Assembly (NCBI RefSeq): GCF_016907955.1
Contig: NZ_JAFBCX010000001.1
Coordinates: 1,364,001 to 1,428,000 of the forward strand
Length of the DNA stretch: 64,000 bases
Direction: 5' to 3'
Origin: Lentzea nigeriaca
Lineage (GTDB): Bacteria; Actinomycetota; Actinomycetes; Mycobacteriales; Pseudonocardiaceae
Positions 35,123-43,207 of the stretch are shown one piece after another. Under the pieces are notes generated by a model. It was given only the letters and a program-made list of their open reading frames with translations, was not told the origin of the DNA and did no database searches. The first letter of the stretch is position 1. Each line of letters begins with the position of its first letter. The position numbers were made by a program, and so were the translations under genes.

Positions 35123-36100
35123 CGCTTCTGCCGTGACGAGGCTGATCGGGCCGGCCAGGGGCACCTGCCCCGTGAAGGACCAGCCGGACTCGGCGAGCCA
35201 CGCGGCACCTTCCTCGACGCTGTAGACGTCGCCGTCGTTGACGTGGATCGCGAACTCCCCGGCCATCAGCGCCGCCGGCAACGGCTGCGTGTGCGTCGGG
35301 TCGGTCCAGAAGTCCGCGATCAGCAGGCGCGCTCCCGGCTCGGCGGCCGCCCGGATCTTGCGCAGGATCGTCCTGTTGGTCTCGGGCGTGAAGTAGTGGA
35401 TGACGTTGGCGAGCAGGAAAGCGTTGTGGCCTGGCGGGAGTTCGTCGGTCAGCAGGTCGCCGGAATGCACCCGGATCCGCTCGGAGCGCAGCCGTTGCGA
35501 GGCGAGGGCGGCCACCGCGGGCAACTCGAACACCGTCGCGGTGAGCGCGGGATCGGCGTCCGCGAGGGCGACGGACCACGAGCCCGTGCCGCCGCCGATG
35601 TCCAGCACCCGGCTGCCCGCCGGCAACCCGGCCACGTGGGGGAGCGCGCGGCAGGCACCGGCGGTGGCGGCCTCGATGCCCGCGGACACGAGGGGCACGA
35701 GCTCGTCGTCGATCACGGACATGTCCCGCGCCGACTTGCCGCGGCCCAGCGCTCCGGCCAGGTCGGTCCACGTCGGATAGCTGAGCTTGTCCCAGAACCT
35801 CAGCAGCGGTCTGAAGTCGGCGGGTGTGGCGCCGGACAGGAACGTCGCGGCCACCGGTGTGTTCGCGTACTGGTCGCCGTGCCGTTCCAGCAGTCCGAGC
35901 GCGACCATGGCGTCGGCGCTGATGCGTGCCGTCCGCCGGGGCAGACCCGTGCGGGCGGCGAGGCCGGCGAGGTCGGCCGGTCCTTCCCCGAGGGCCTCGA
36001 ACAGGCCGAGCTCGTTGGCGGCGAAGAGATGCTTGCTGGCCATGAACCCCTGGGCGAGCTGGAAGATCCGGTCCGGGGTCACGTCTGATGTGGTCGTCAT
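35108..36100 (-). CDS. SAM-dependent O-methyltransferase
   Basis: 330 residues of the plant-like/antibiotic O-methyltransferase type. Residues 10-90 form the dimerisation winged helix (FMASKHLFAANELGLFEAL ... LLERHGDQYANT), and residues 160-330 the Rossmann domain with VLDIGGGTG as SAM loop and a DxGG-type follow-up (LIADFW). It lacks a cluster of biosynthetic genes around it. It is divergent from the LuxR regulator with a shared promoter region holding two copies of one dyad. The substrate is probably a small hydroxylated molecule. Confidence 0.88.
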   Translation of the reverse strand: MTTTSDVTPDRIFQLAQGFMASKHLFAANELGLFEALGEGPADLAGLAARTGLPRRTARISADAMVALGLLERHGDQYANTPVAATFLSGATPADFRPLLRFWDKLSYPTWTDLAGALGRGKSARDMSVIDDELVPLVSAGIEAATAGACRALPHVAGLPAGSRVLDIGGGTGSWSVALADADPALTATVFELPAVAALASQRLRSERIRVHSGDLLTDELPPGHNAFLLANVIHYFTPETNRTILRKIRAAAEPGARLLIADFWTDPTHTQPLPAALMAGEFAIHVNDGDVYSVEEGAAWLAESGWSFTGQVPLAGPISLVTAEASGPQ

Positions 36101-36136
36101 GGCCTGAGCGTGCGGGCGGGCGAAGGCGCCCACCAT

Positions 36137-36182
36137 CCCAGAACGCTGGGTGATCGCCGCTGGCAGAGCCCAGATTTCTGGG
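36137..36182. promoter_or_regulatory. Duplicated operator CCCAG-N4-CTGGG
   Basis: Two perfect 14-base palindromes, CCCAG-AACG-CTGGG (36137-36150) and CCCAG-ATTT-CTGGG (36169-36182), lie between the divergent methyltransferase and LuxR genes. Their centres are 32 bases apart, about three helical turns, so two regulator dimers could bind on the same face. The adjacent LuxR-family protein is the obvious candidate. Confidence 0.6.
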
Positions 36183-36219
36183 GGTGTCGCGGCTGCGGCG
36201 CGGGCGTAGTCTCCGACCT

Positions 36220-37329
36220 GTGACGTCTCGAATGCGTGCCGAGATCGCGCGCATCGACGCGAGCCGGCTCAACTGGGTCGACTTCACCGCGGGCGTCGCG
36301 GAGGCGGTCCGGCCGCTCATCCCGTTCGACGCCTACTGCTGGCACACCGTCGACCCCGGCACGATCCTGTTCACCGGCAGCGTCAACCGCGACGTCGGCT
36401 GTTCCGGCTCCTGGCTCGCCCACTACGAGTACGTCGTCGACGACGTCAACAAGTGGTCGTTCCTCGCCAACAGCGGCCGCATCGCCGGTGCGACCAGCAT
36501 CGACACCCACGGCGACCTCACCCGTTCTGCCAGGCACCGCTCACACCTGACCTACGGCTTCGGCGACGAGCTGCGCGTCTCGCTCGTGGCCGACGGCATC
36601 TACTGGGGAGCGGCGGCGTTCCTGCGGCACGCGGACCAGCCGTGGTTCACCGAGGCCGACGTGGCGGCGCTGTCCACCTTGTCCTCGGCCATCGCAACCG
36701 GGTTGCGGCGCACGATCGCCACGCAGCTGTCCGGTTCTCCCCGCGTGGACTGGGGACCGGGCGTCGTGGTGTTCGACGCCGACGGCAACCCCGAGTCGAC
36801 CTCGGCGGCGGCAGAACGCTGGATCAGCGAACTCGTCGAGGACCCCGCACCCGATCACCCGAGCGAGTCGAAGATCGTGCGCTCGATCGCCGCCCGCGCC
36901 AGGGTCATCCCGCCGGGAACCGACCCGCTCGAACTGGCGGCCCGCGCCCGCGTCCGCACACGCGCCGGAACCTGGCTGCTCCTCTACGGCACCCGCCTCG
37001 GCACCGACGGCCGGACCGCAGTGATCATCCACCCGGCCACACCGCACGACGTCGCCCCCGTCGTGGCGCTGGCGTACGGGCTGACCGATCGTGAGGCGCT
37101 GGTCGCCATGCAGTGCATCCAGGGCCGTCCCACCAAGGAGATCTCCAAAGCGTTGTCGATGTCGCCGTACACCGTGCAGGACCACCTCAAGTCCATTTTC
37201 GACAAGACCGGCGTGCGGTCGCGCGGCGAGCTGGTGGGGCAGATCTTCCTCGACCACTACGCGACGCGGTGGGAGAAGCCGGCCACCGGGCCGCCGGGGC
37301 TGCTCGTGCGGGGCATCGAGACCACCTGA
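36220..37329 (+). CDS. LuxR-type HTH regulator
   Basis: 369 residues. The C-terminal helix-turn-helix (about residues 285-340) reads LTDREALVAMQCIQGRPTKEISKALSMSPYTVQDHLKSI. The N-terminal part (residues 20-200) is GAF-like (RPLIPFDAYCWHTVDP). The GTG at 36220 is chosen since coding sequence starts there; upstream are the duplicated palindromes. It is divergent from the O-methyltransferase and probably regulates it and itself. No receiver domain is present, so an internal ligand rather than phosphorylation is expected. (The HTH runs across four helices.). Confidence 0.88.
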   Translation: MTSRMRAEIARIDASRLNWVDFTAGVAEAVRPLIPFDAYCWHTVDPGTILFTGSVNRDVGCSGSWLAHYEYVVDDVNKWSFLANSGRIAGATSIDTHGDLTRSARHRSHLTYGFGDELRVSLVADGIYWGAAAFLRHADQPWFTEADVAALSTLSSAIATGLRRTIATQLSGSPRVDWGPGVVVFDADGNPESTSAAAERWISELVEDPAPDHPSESKIVRSIAARARVIPPGTDPLELAARARVRTRAGTWLLLYGTRLGTDGRTAVIIHPATPHDVAPVVALAYGLTDREALVAMQCIQGRPTKEISKALSMSPYTVQDHLKSIFDKTGVRSRGELVGQIFLDHYATRWEKPATGPPGLLVRGIETT

Positions 37330-37330
37330 G

Positions 37331-37804
37331 TCACCCGTCGGCCAGGCGGATGTTCAGCTCCACCTGCCACCTGGTCTTCCTCCGCTCGGTCCGCGGATCG
37401 GTCAGGAACGCCTCGTACCGGCACGCGAAGTGATCGTCCCACCGGTCCAGCGCGAGGCCGTGGTCGCGCGCCCACTCCAGCAGCAGCTTGTTCGCCCGGC
37501 GCGCGTGGTTGACGTAGCTGAGGCTCGCGTACCGCCCGGCCGGTAGGACGCCGGGACGCACTCGATCGTCGCCGTCCCGTGGTCCCGGGACCACGAGGCC
37601 GACCTCCATGTCCATCGGGCCGTTCATGTCGATCACGTGCAGGCGGTGGAACAGATGGCCGGGGCCCCACGCGCCGAGTTCGTCCAACAACGCGTTGCGG
37701 ACGGCGAGCATGCCCCGGAACGGGGTGGTGAGCCGGATGCCGAGGTAGTGGAGCTCCGGCTTGGAGACGATCTGCGGGCCGTCGACGATCTCCACGACCG
37801 GCAC
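37331..37804 (-). CDS. GyrI-like/AraC effector-binding domain protein
   Basis: At least 157 residues: VEIVDGPQIVSKPELHYLGI and LTTPFRGMLAVRNALLDELG match the start of a GyrI-like small-molecule-binding domain, and VPAGRYASLSYVNHA-type sequence its centre. The fold binds hydrophobic drugs or gyrase. I chose the GTG at 37804, which gives the usual length; the frame stays open to 37996, with a possible ATG at 37909. It ends 1 base from the convergent LuxR gene's stop. From 37997 to 38308 nothing else is seen. Confidence 0.7.
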   Translation of the reverse strand: MPVVEIVDGPQIVSKPELHYLGIRLTTPFRGMLAVRNALLDELGAWGPGHLFHRLHVIDMNGPMDMEVGLVVPGPRDGDDRVRPGVLPAGRYASLSYVNHARRANKLLLEWARDHGLALDRWDDHFACRYEAFLTDPRTERRKTRWQVELNIRLADG

Positions 37805-38308
37805 GCTAACACCGTCGGCCTTCGTCGCGTGCCGGATCCGGAACAGCACCGGCGAGAGGTCTCGCCCATCCCGGCGGGCGTGGTCACGGATCCACGCGCT
37901 GATCACCATGTCCAGCCGACGGCCGCCGTCCACACGCGCCGGTGCACCGCGCAAGGTCGCTCCGGCAGCCAGTGGCGTCGCCACCCAGTCGATCAAGCAC
38001 AGCGGTGTTCAGACATACCCACGACCAATTAGAGGTCGTGCCTGTCCCGTGTCAGCATCCGACTTCGACGGGCGCCGGAACGAAAAACCGCGTCGGCGAG
38101 AGGCCCCGCCCACCCAGGGGGCAGACCGCCCACCTCCACACTATCCGCCGAAAGTGCGTGTCAACCCACCGTTCGGCGATCTGTGGACAACTCAGAGCAG
38201 ACCTCCTCACGCCCGTCACGATTACGCTGGAAACCACCCGGCCGATCACCCGTTCGCGCACCTCCTGATACGTCTTGACACAGCTAGGCTGCCCGATGGA
38301 TCGTGAAT

Positions 38309-38328
38309 AACTGATTCATCAGTCAGTT
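38309..38328. promoter_or_regulatory. TetR-type operator motif, copy 1
   Basis: AACTGA-N8-TCAGTT, which also contains ACTGA-N4-TCAGT, lies immediately before the ribosome site of the acyl-CoA dehydrogenase operon. The same motif recurs at 51652-51671 before an amino-acid permease. A repressor bound here would block transcription. Confidence 0.65.
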
Positions 38329-38341
38329 TAGGAGTGACGAG

Positions 38342-39508
38342 ATGGGGCGGACCGTCAGGGACGGCCTGCGGCTCACGGCCGAACAGCAGCAGTTCGTCGA
38401 ACTCGCCAGGGAGTTCGCCGCCGGCGAGATCCGTCCACGAGCGCGCGCCGTCGACGAGGCGGACACCGAGTCGCCGCTCGACGTGTGGGACAAGGCCTCC
38501 GGGCTCGGGCTGACGTCGTTCATGATCGGAGAGAAGTTCGGGGGCGGCGGCGTCACCGACCTGCTCACCCAGGTGCTGGTGCAGCAGGAGCTGTGCCACG
38601 GCGACATCGGCATCGGCAACCTGATCACGTCCAACGGCTTCTTCAGCGCGCCCGTCGAGCACCTCGGCACACCCGAGCAGCAGGACCGGTTCCTCAGTCC
38701 GCTGGGGACCGATCGGCCACCGCTCACGGCCGTCGCGGTCACCGAGCCGGGCAGCGGATCCGACGCTGCGAGCATCCGGACGTCCGCCCGGCGGGACGGA
38801 GACTCGTATGTCCTCAACGGACAGAAGACCTGGATCTCCAACGCCCCTTATGCTTCGCAGTTCGTGATCTTCGCGACGGTGGATCCCGCGAAACGTTCCC
38901 GCGGGGTGACGGCGTTCGTCGTGCCGCGCGACACCCCTGGTCTCCGGGTCGGGCCGCCGTTCCAGAAGATGGGGCAGCGGGCGATCGTCAACGCCGAGGT
39001 GTTCCTCGACGACGTTCGGGTGCCGGTGGAGAACCGGCTCGGCGACGAAGGCCAGGGATTCGCCGGCCTGATGCGGACGTTCGACGCGTCGCGCATCCTC
39101 ATCGGGGCCGCCACGACGGGCCTTGCGCGGGCTGCCTTGGACTTCGCGACCGACTACGCCCGTGAACGCGTGCAGTTCGGCGTGCCGATCATCCAGCACC
39201 AGGCCGTGGCGTTCCGGCTCGCGGACATGGCCACGCGCGTCGACATGTCCCATCTGCTGACCGTGCGCGCGGCGACGTTGTACGACGAGGGGCATGCCGT
39301 GGCGCAGGAGTCGGCCATGGCCAAGCTCGTCGGCTCAGAGAACGCCATGTGGTGCACGCATGCCGCCGTGCAGACGTTGGGCGGCTACGGCTACTCGCGC
39401 GAATACCCCGTCGAGCGCTGGATGCGCGACGCGAAGCTCGAAGAGATCGAGGAAGGCACCTCGGACATCCAGCGCCTCATCATCTCCCGCGGTCTCGGTG
39501 CGAGATGA
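38342..39508 (+). CDS. Acyl-CoA dehydrogenase
   Basis: 388 residues of a typical FAD-dependent acyl-CoA dehydrogenase: AVTEPGSGSDAA (FAD/substrate contact), KTWISNA, and the C-terminal LGGYGYSREYPVERWMRDAKLEEIEEGT region, where EEGTSDIQR supplies the catalytic-base Glu of the short/medium-chain type. AGGAG lies 7 bases before the ATG. Its stop overlaps the CoA-ligase start (ATGA), and a TetR-type dyad precedes it. Within this operon it probably oxidises the acyl-CoA produced by the ligase. (The C-terminal motif spans about residues 345-385.). Confidence 0.93.
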   Translation: MGRTVRDGLRLTAEQQQFVELAREFAAGEIRPRARAVDEADTESPLDVWDKASGLGLTSFMIGEKFGGGGVTDLLTQVLVQQELCHGDIGIGNLITSNGFFSAPVEHLGTPEQQDRFLSPLGTDRPPLTAVAVTEPGSGSDAASIRTSARRDGDSYVLNGQKTWISNAPYASQFVIFATVDPAKRSRGVTAFVVPRDTPGLRVGPPFQKMGQRAIVNAEVFLDDVRVPVENRLGDEGQGFAGLMRTFDASRILIGAATTGLARAALDFATDYARERVQFGVPIIQHQAVAFRLADMATRVDMSHLLTVRAATLYDEGHAVAQESAMAKLVGSENAMWCTHAAVQTLGGYGYSREYPVERWMRDAKLEEIEEGTSDIQRLIISRGLGAR

Positions 39509-41559
39509 TCTTCTCCGATCCCGCGTCCGTCGCCGTGGTGGGCGCCAGCGACGATCCCGCCAAGTGGGGGCACTGGCTCGCGCGCGGCGCACTGATCGGT
39601 CGTGACCGCCGTGTCGTGCATCTGGTGAACCGCTTTGGCGGCCCGGTTCTCTCCGAGCCGACAGTGCGGTCGCTCTCCGAATTGCCCGAGGCGCCCGAAC
39701 TGGTGGTGCTGGCAGTGCCCGCGGCACACGTGCCGGCTGTGGTGGACGAGGCGCTCGCCGTTGGTGTGCGCGGCTTCGTGGGTATCACCGCGGGCATCGA
39801 CGACGGCGTGATCAGCCGGATCCGTGAGGCGGGGGCACGGCTTCTCGGGCCGAACTGCCTCGGTGTGTTCGACGCGGCGACGTCGTTGCACCTCGCCTGG
39901 GGACGGTTTCAGCCCGGCTCGCTGGGCGTGGTGTCGCAGAGCGGGCAGGTCGGCCTGGAGATCGCCGGGCTCGCGGCGGCGTCGGGTCTCGGGGTGTCGC
40001 GGTTCGTCTCGGTTGGCAACCAGGCGGACGTGACGGCCGCGGAAGCGTTGCTGGAACTGGTTTCCCACGACCTGACCACGGTCGTCGGGGTGTACCTGGA
40101 GAGCTTCGGGCCGGGGATCGTCGCGGCGATGTCGGAGCTGCGTGCGGCCGGGAAACCGGTGGTACTGCTGACGGTCGGGTCGTCGTCGGCCGCTCAGCAG
40201 GCCGCTCTGTCGCACACCGGGGCATTGACGTCCTCTTTGGACGTTGTGGATGCGGCCTGTCGTCGTGCCGGCGCGGTGCGGGTCTCGACGCCCGCTGCTG
40301 TGGTGGATCTGGCGGCGGTCGTGTCGTCCGGTGCGCCGCGGGGTCGCCGGGTCGGGATCATCTCGGACTCCGGCGGGCAGGGTGCGATCGCGGCGGACCT
40401 GGCTGCTGGTTTCGGTTTGTCGGTACCTGGCTTGTCCTCCGCGGACGGACTTCCCGCCGTCGCGTCGAATCCGGTCGACCTCGCGGGTGCGGGGGAGCGG
40501 GACCTGGAGAACTACGCCCGTGCGGTCGAGGTGCTCGCGCGTGGGGGCGATGTCGACACCGTCGTGTTGTCCGGGTACTTCGGCAGTTACGGAGCGGACA
40601 CGCCCTCGCTGGAGGTCGCCGAGGTGGCGGTGGCGCACCGGATCTGTTCCCTGGCAAGGGAAACCGGTGTTCTCGTGGCGGTGCACAGCATGTGTGTGGA
40701 CTCGGCGGCGGTCCGTGCATTACGTGCGGGGGGCGTGCCGGTGCAACACACGATCGAGCGTGTCGTGGCTGCGCTCGGTGACGCGGCACGGCTCGGTGCG
40801 CTTCCGCTCTCCTTCGCCGACTCTCCGACCGGACCGGAATTGTCGGTGCCGGCTGGGAGAATTGAACCAGGGGACCCCTATAGGGGGGACCCCTGCGCAA
40901 GCCTGCCGCACCGGCCCGGCTACCTCGCCGCCCGCGAGCTCCTCAGCTTCGTCAGGTTCCCCAGGGCCCACGCCGTGACGAGCGCCGCCGAGGTCAAGGC
41001 GACCACCCTCACCGGCCCGTATGTCCTCAAAGCCGACTGGCTGCCCCACAAGAGCGAGCACGGCGGCGTGCGGATCAACCTGACCGACCCGGCCACGGCG
41101 TTCGAGGAGATGGAGGCGAGGCTCGGCCCCGGCACCTACGTCCTCGAAGAGATGGACACGCGCGAGAACACCGTGGAACTGATCATCGGCGCGAAGCGGG
41201 ACCACTCGTTCGGCCCAGTGATCCTCGTCGGCGCGGGCGGCATTCACGCGGAGTTGTTGAAGGACACCGCGATCGAGCTGGCCCCGGTGACTCCCGCCAC
41301 TGCGAGGGACATGCTCGCCCGCCTCGTCTGCGCCCCGCTCCTGTCGGGCACACGCGGAGCGAAACCGGTGGACACAACGGAGTTGGCCGAGCTCATCGCC
41401 CAGATCTCCGCGACACTGGTCGCCAGACCGGACCTGTCCGAGATCGAGCTGAACCCGGTGCGCGTGGGCCCGGACGGCGTGCTGGCCGTCGACGCCCTGA
41501 TCATCCCTTCGGGGGACAAGTTGAACGACACGAGCGGACAACGCGTGGCATGTGCATGA
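39505..41559 (+). CDS. ADP-forming acyl-CoA ligase, fused alpha-beta
   Basis: 684 residues of the acetate-CoA ligase (ADP-forming)/acyl-CoA synthetase NDP-forming type. Residues 1-130 form the CoA-binding Rossmann domain (VAVVGASDDPAKWG), 140-430 the two ligase-CoA domains (GVVSQSGQVGLEI, ALSHTGAL with the phosphorylated His), and 470-684 the ATP-grasp domain (YVLKADWLPHKSEHGGV, IELNPV). It activates an organic acid to its CoA ester with ATP, giving ADP and phosphate. The linker near residue 455 contains a short DNA palindrome. It is coupled on both sides to the dehydrogenase and ThDP enzyme. Confidence 0.92.
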   Translation: MIFSDPASVAVVGASDDPAKWGHWLARGALIGRDRRVVHLVNRFGGPVLSEPTVRSLSELPEAPELVVLAVPAAHVPAVVDEALAVGVRGFVGITAGIDDGVISRIREAGARLLGPNCLGVFDAATSLHLAWGRFQPGSLGVVSQSGQVGLEIAGLAAASGLGVSRFVSVGNQADVTAAEALLELVSHDLTTVVGVYLESFGPGIVAAMSELRAAGKPVVLLTVGSSSAAQQAALSHTGALTSSLDVVDAACRRAGAVRVSTPAAVVDLAAVVSSGAPRGRRVGIISDSGGQGAIAADLAAGFGLSVPGLSSADGLPAVASNPVDLAGAGERDLENYARAVEVLARGGDVDTVVLSGYFGSYGADTPSLEVAEVAVAHRICSLARETGVLVAVHSMCVDSAAVRALRAGGVPVQHTIERVVAALGDAARLGALPLSFADSPTGPELSVPAGRIEPGDPYRGDPCASLPHRPGYLAARELLSFVRFPRAHAVTSAAEVKATTLTGPYVLKADWLPHKSEHGGVRINLTDPATAFEEMEARLGPGTYVLEEMDTRENTVELIIGAKRDHSFGPVILVGAGGIHAELLKDTAIELAPVTPATARDMLARLVCAPLLSGTRGAKPVDTTELAELIAQISATLVARPDLSEIELNPVRVGPDGVLAVDALIIPSGDKLNDTSGQRVACA
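40875..40886. repeat. 12-bp palindrome in CoA-ligase linker
   Basis: CCCCTATAGGGG lies within a GGGGACCCC-rich segment (about 40870-40894) in frame inside the interdomain linker. It may be a small inserted element; composition differs from surrounding coding sequence. Confidence 0.5.
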
Positions 41560-43157
41560 CCCCACCTCGCCTCAGCGGCGGCGACGCGCTGGTGCGCGCC
41601 CTCGTCGCACACGGCACCGAGCTGGTGTTCGGCATCCCCGGCACCCACAACCTCGGCATCTACCGCCACCTGGCCGAGCACGGCGTCAAACACGTGACAC
41701 CCCGCCACGAGCAGGGCGCGGGCTTCGCCGCCGACGGCTACGCCCGCGTCACCGGTAAGCCGGGCATCTGCCTCACCACGAGCGGCCCGGCCGTGCTCAA
41801 CGCGATGACCGCGATCACCCAGTCGTACTCCGACTCGGTCCCTGTCCTCCTGATCTCCCCTGGCATGCCCCTGCGACACCCCGGCCGCGGCAACGGCACC
41901 CTCCACGAGGTCCGCCACCAGAGCGCCGCACTGGAAGCCGTGATCGGCTACTCGAACCGAGTCCACAGCGTCGCCGAAATCCCGCTGGCCGTGGCCCAGG
42001 CCTTCGCACACATGACCGCGGGCCGCCCCCGCCCGGCACACCTGGAAATCCCGCTGGACCTGATCGACGCCGTCGACAGGGCCAGCGACGTGCCACCGGT
42101 CCTCGTCGCCCACCCACCGGCCGACGCCGTCACGATCGCCGCAGCCGCCGGCCGCCTCAACACCGCCACCCGCCCAGGCCTGATCATCGGAGGCGGAGCC
42201 AGGGGCGCAGCCGAGGAGATCACGGTTCTGGCCGAACGCCTGGGCGCCCCGGTAGTCGCCACGGCCAACGGCAAAGGCACGTTCTCCGAGCACCACTACC
42301 TTTCGATCGGCGCGGGCGTGCACCACAAGGCAGTGGCGGAGTTCGTGGCCGAATGCGACGTCGTCCTCGCCATCGGCACCGAACTGGCCTCCACCGACCT
42401 CTGGAACGGCCCGCTGAGGTTCCCCGGCGACCTGATCCGCATCGACGTCGACCCGGCCCAGATGATCACCAACGCCCTCCCGGACTACTGCCTCGTCGGC
42501 GACGCCAATGCCACCGTCACCGCCCTGAACCAACGCCTGGGCAACGGCAAAGCGGGCCACGAAGCCACAAAACGAGCCGAACGCTGGCAAAGACTCTTCC
42601 GCAAACACGCCCGCACCCAAGGCGCCGCCTGGCTCCCCCTGGTTGAGGCCATGAACGAAGCCCTGTCCCCAGGCGCCATCATCGCCGGCGACAGCGCGAT
42701 GGCCTGCTACTACGGCACGTTGTCCAACCTCCTCCTGGAAGGCCCGGCAAGCTTCCTGTACCCCACCGGCTTCGGCACTCTCGGCTACGGCCTCCCCGCC
42801 GCGATCGGCGCCAAGATGGGCGCACCAGACCGCCAGGTCGTCGCCCTGCACGGCGACGGCGGCGTGATGTTCACCCTCCCCGAACTGGCGACCGCGGCCC
42901 AGGAACGCCTGCCCCTGCCCGTGATCATCTGCGACAACGGCGGCTACGGCGAGATCCGCCGCGAGATGGCCGACCGCAGCGACCCCGTGCACGGCGTGAA
43001 CCTGCCCGGCGTCGACTTCGCCATGGTCGCGAAGGGCCTCAACTGCCACGGCCTGACCGTGGACGACGAGGACAAGTTCGCCACAGCGCTGCGCAAGGCC
43101 TTCACCGCCGACCGCCCCACCGTGCTCCATGTGGTGGGCGACCTGGCGGGCGCATAA
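41556..43157 (+). CDS. ThDP-dependent 2-oxoacid decarboxylase (AruI-like)
   Basis: 533 residues of the acetolactate-synthase/decarboxylase superfamily. The catalytic Glu sits in PRHEQGAGFAADGYAR, and the ThDP motif begins HGDGGVMF and ends ICDNGGYG. The segment GNGTLHEVRHQ and overall sequence resemble 5-guanidino-2-oxopentanoate decarboxylase (AruI) more than acetolactate synthase, and no small subunit is nearby. ATG 41556 overlaps the ligase stop; ATG 41550 is an alternative. With the CoA ligase and acyl-CoA dehydrogenase it suggests an amino-acid route: 2-oxoacid to aldehyde/acid, then CoA ester and oxidation. The exact amino acid is an inference. Confidence 0.85.
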   Translation: MTPPRLSGGDALVRALVAHGTELVFGIPGTHNLGIYRHLAEHGVKHVTPRHEQGAGFAADGYARVTGKPGICLTTSGPAVLNAMTAITQSYSDSVPVLLISPGMPLRHPGRGNGTLHEVRHQSAALEAVIGYSNRVHSVAEIPLAVAQAFAHMTAGRPRPAHLEIPLDLIDAVDRASDVPPVLVAHPPADAVTIAAAAGRLNTATRPGLIIGGGARGAAEEITVLAERLGAPVVATANGKGTFSEHHYLSIGAGVHHKAVAEFVAECDVVLAIGTELASTDLWNGPLRFPGDLIRIDVDPAQMITNALPDYCLVGDANATVTALNQRLGNGKAGHEATKRAERWQRLFRKHARTQGAAWLPLVEAMNEALSPGAIIAGDSAMACYYGTLSNLLLEGPASFLYPTGFGTLGYGLPAAIGAKMGAPDRQVVALHGDGGVMFTLPELATAAQERLPLPVIICDNGGYGEIRREMADRSDPVHGVNLPGVDFAMVAKGLNCHGLTVDDEDKFATALRKAFTADRPTVLHVVGDLAGA

Positions 43158-43207
43158 GTCCTCTATTTGGCACTAAACAGGCCACCAACCCGTGAGACCA
43201 TTCCTCG

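Noticed and set aside
41556-43157. Acetolactate synthase (ilvB) for branched-chain amino-acid synthesis
   Set aside because: No small regulatory subunit or ilv genes nearby; sequence details and operon context favour a 2-oxoacid decarboxylase.
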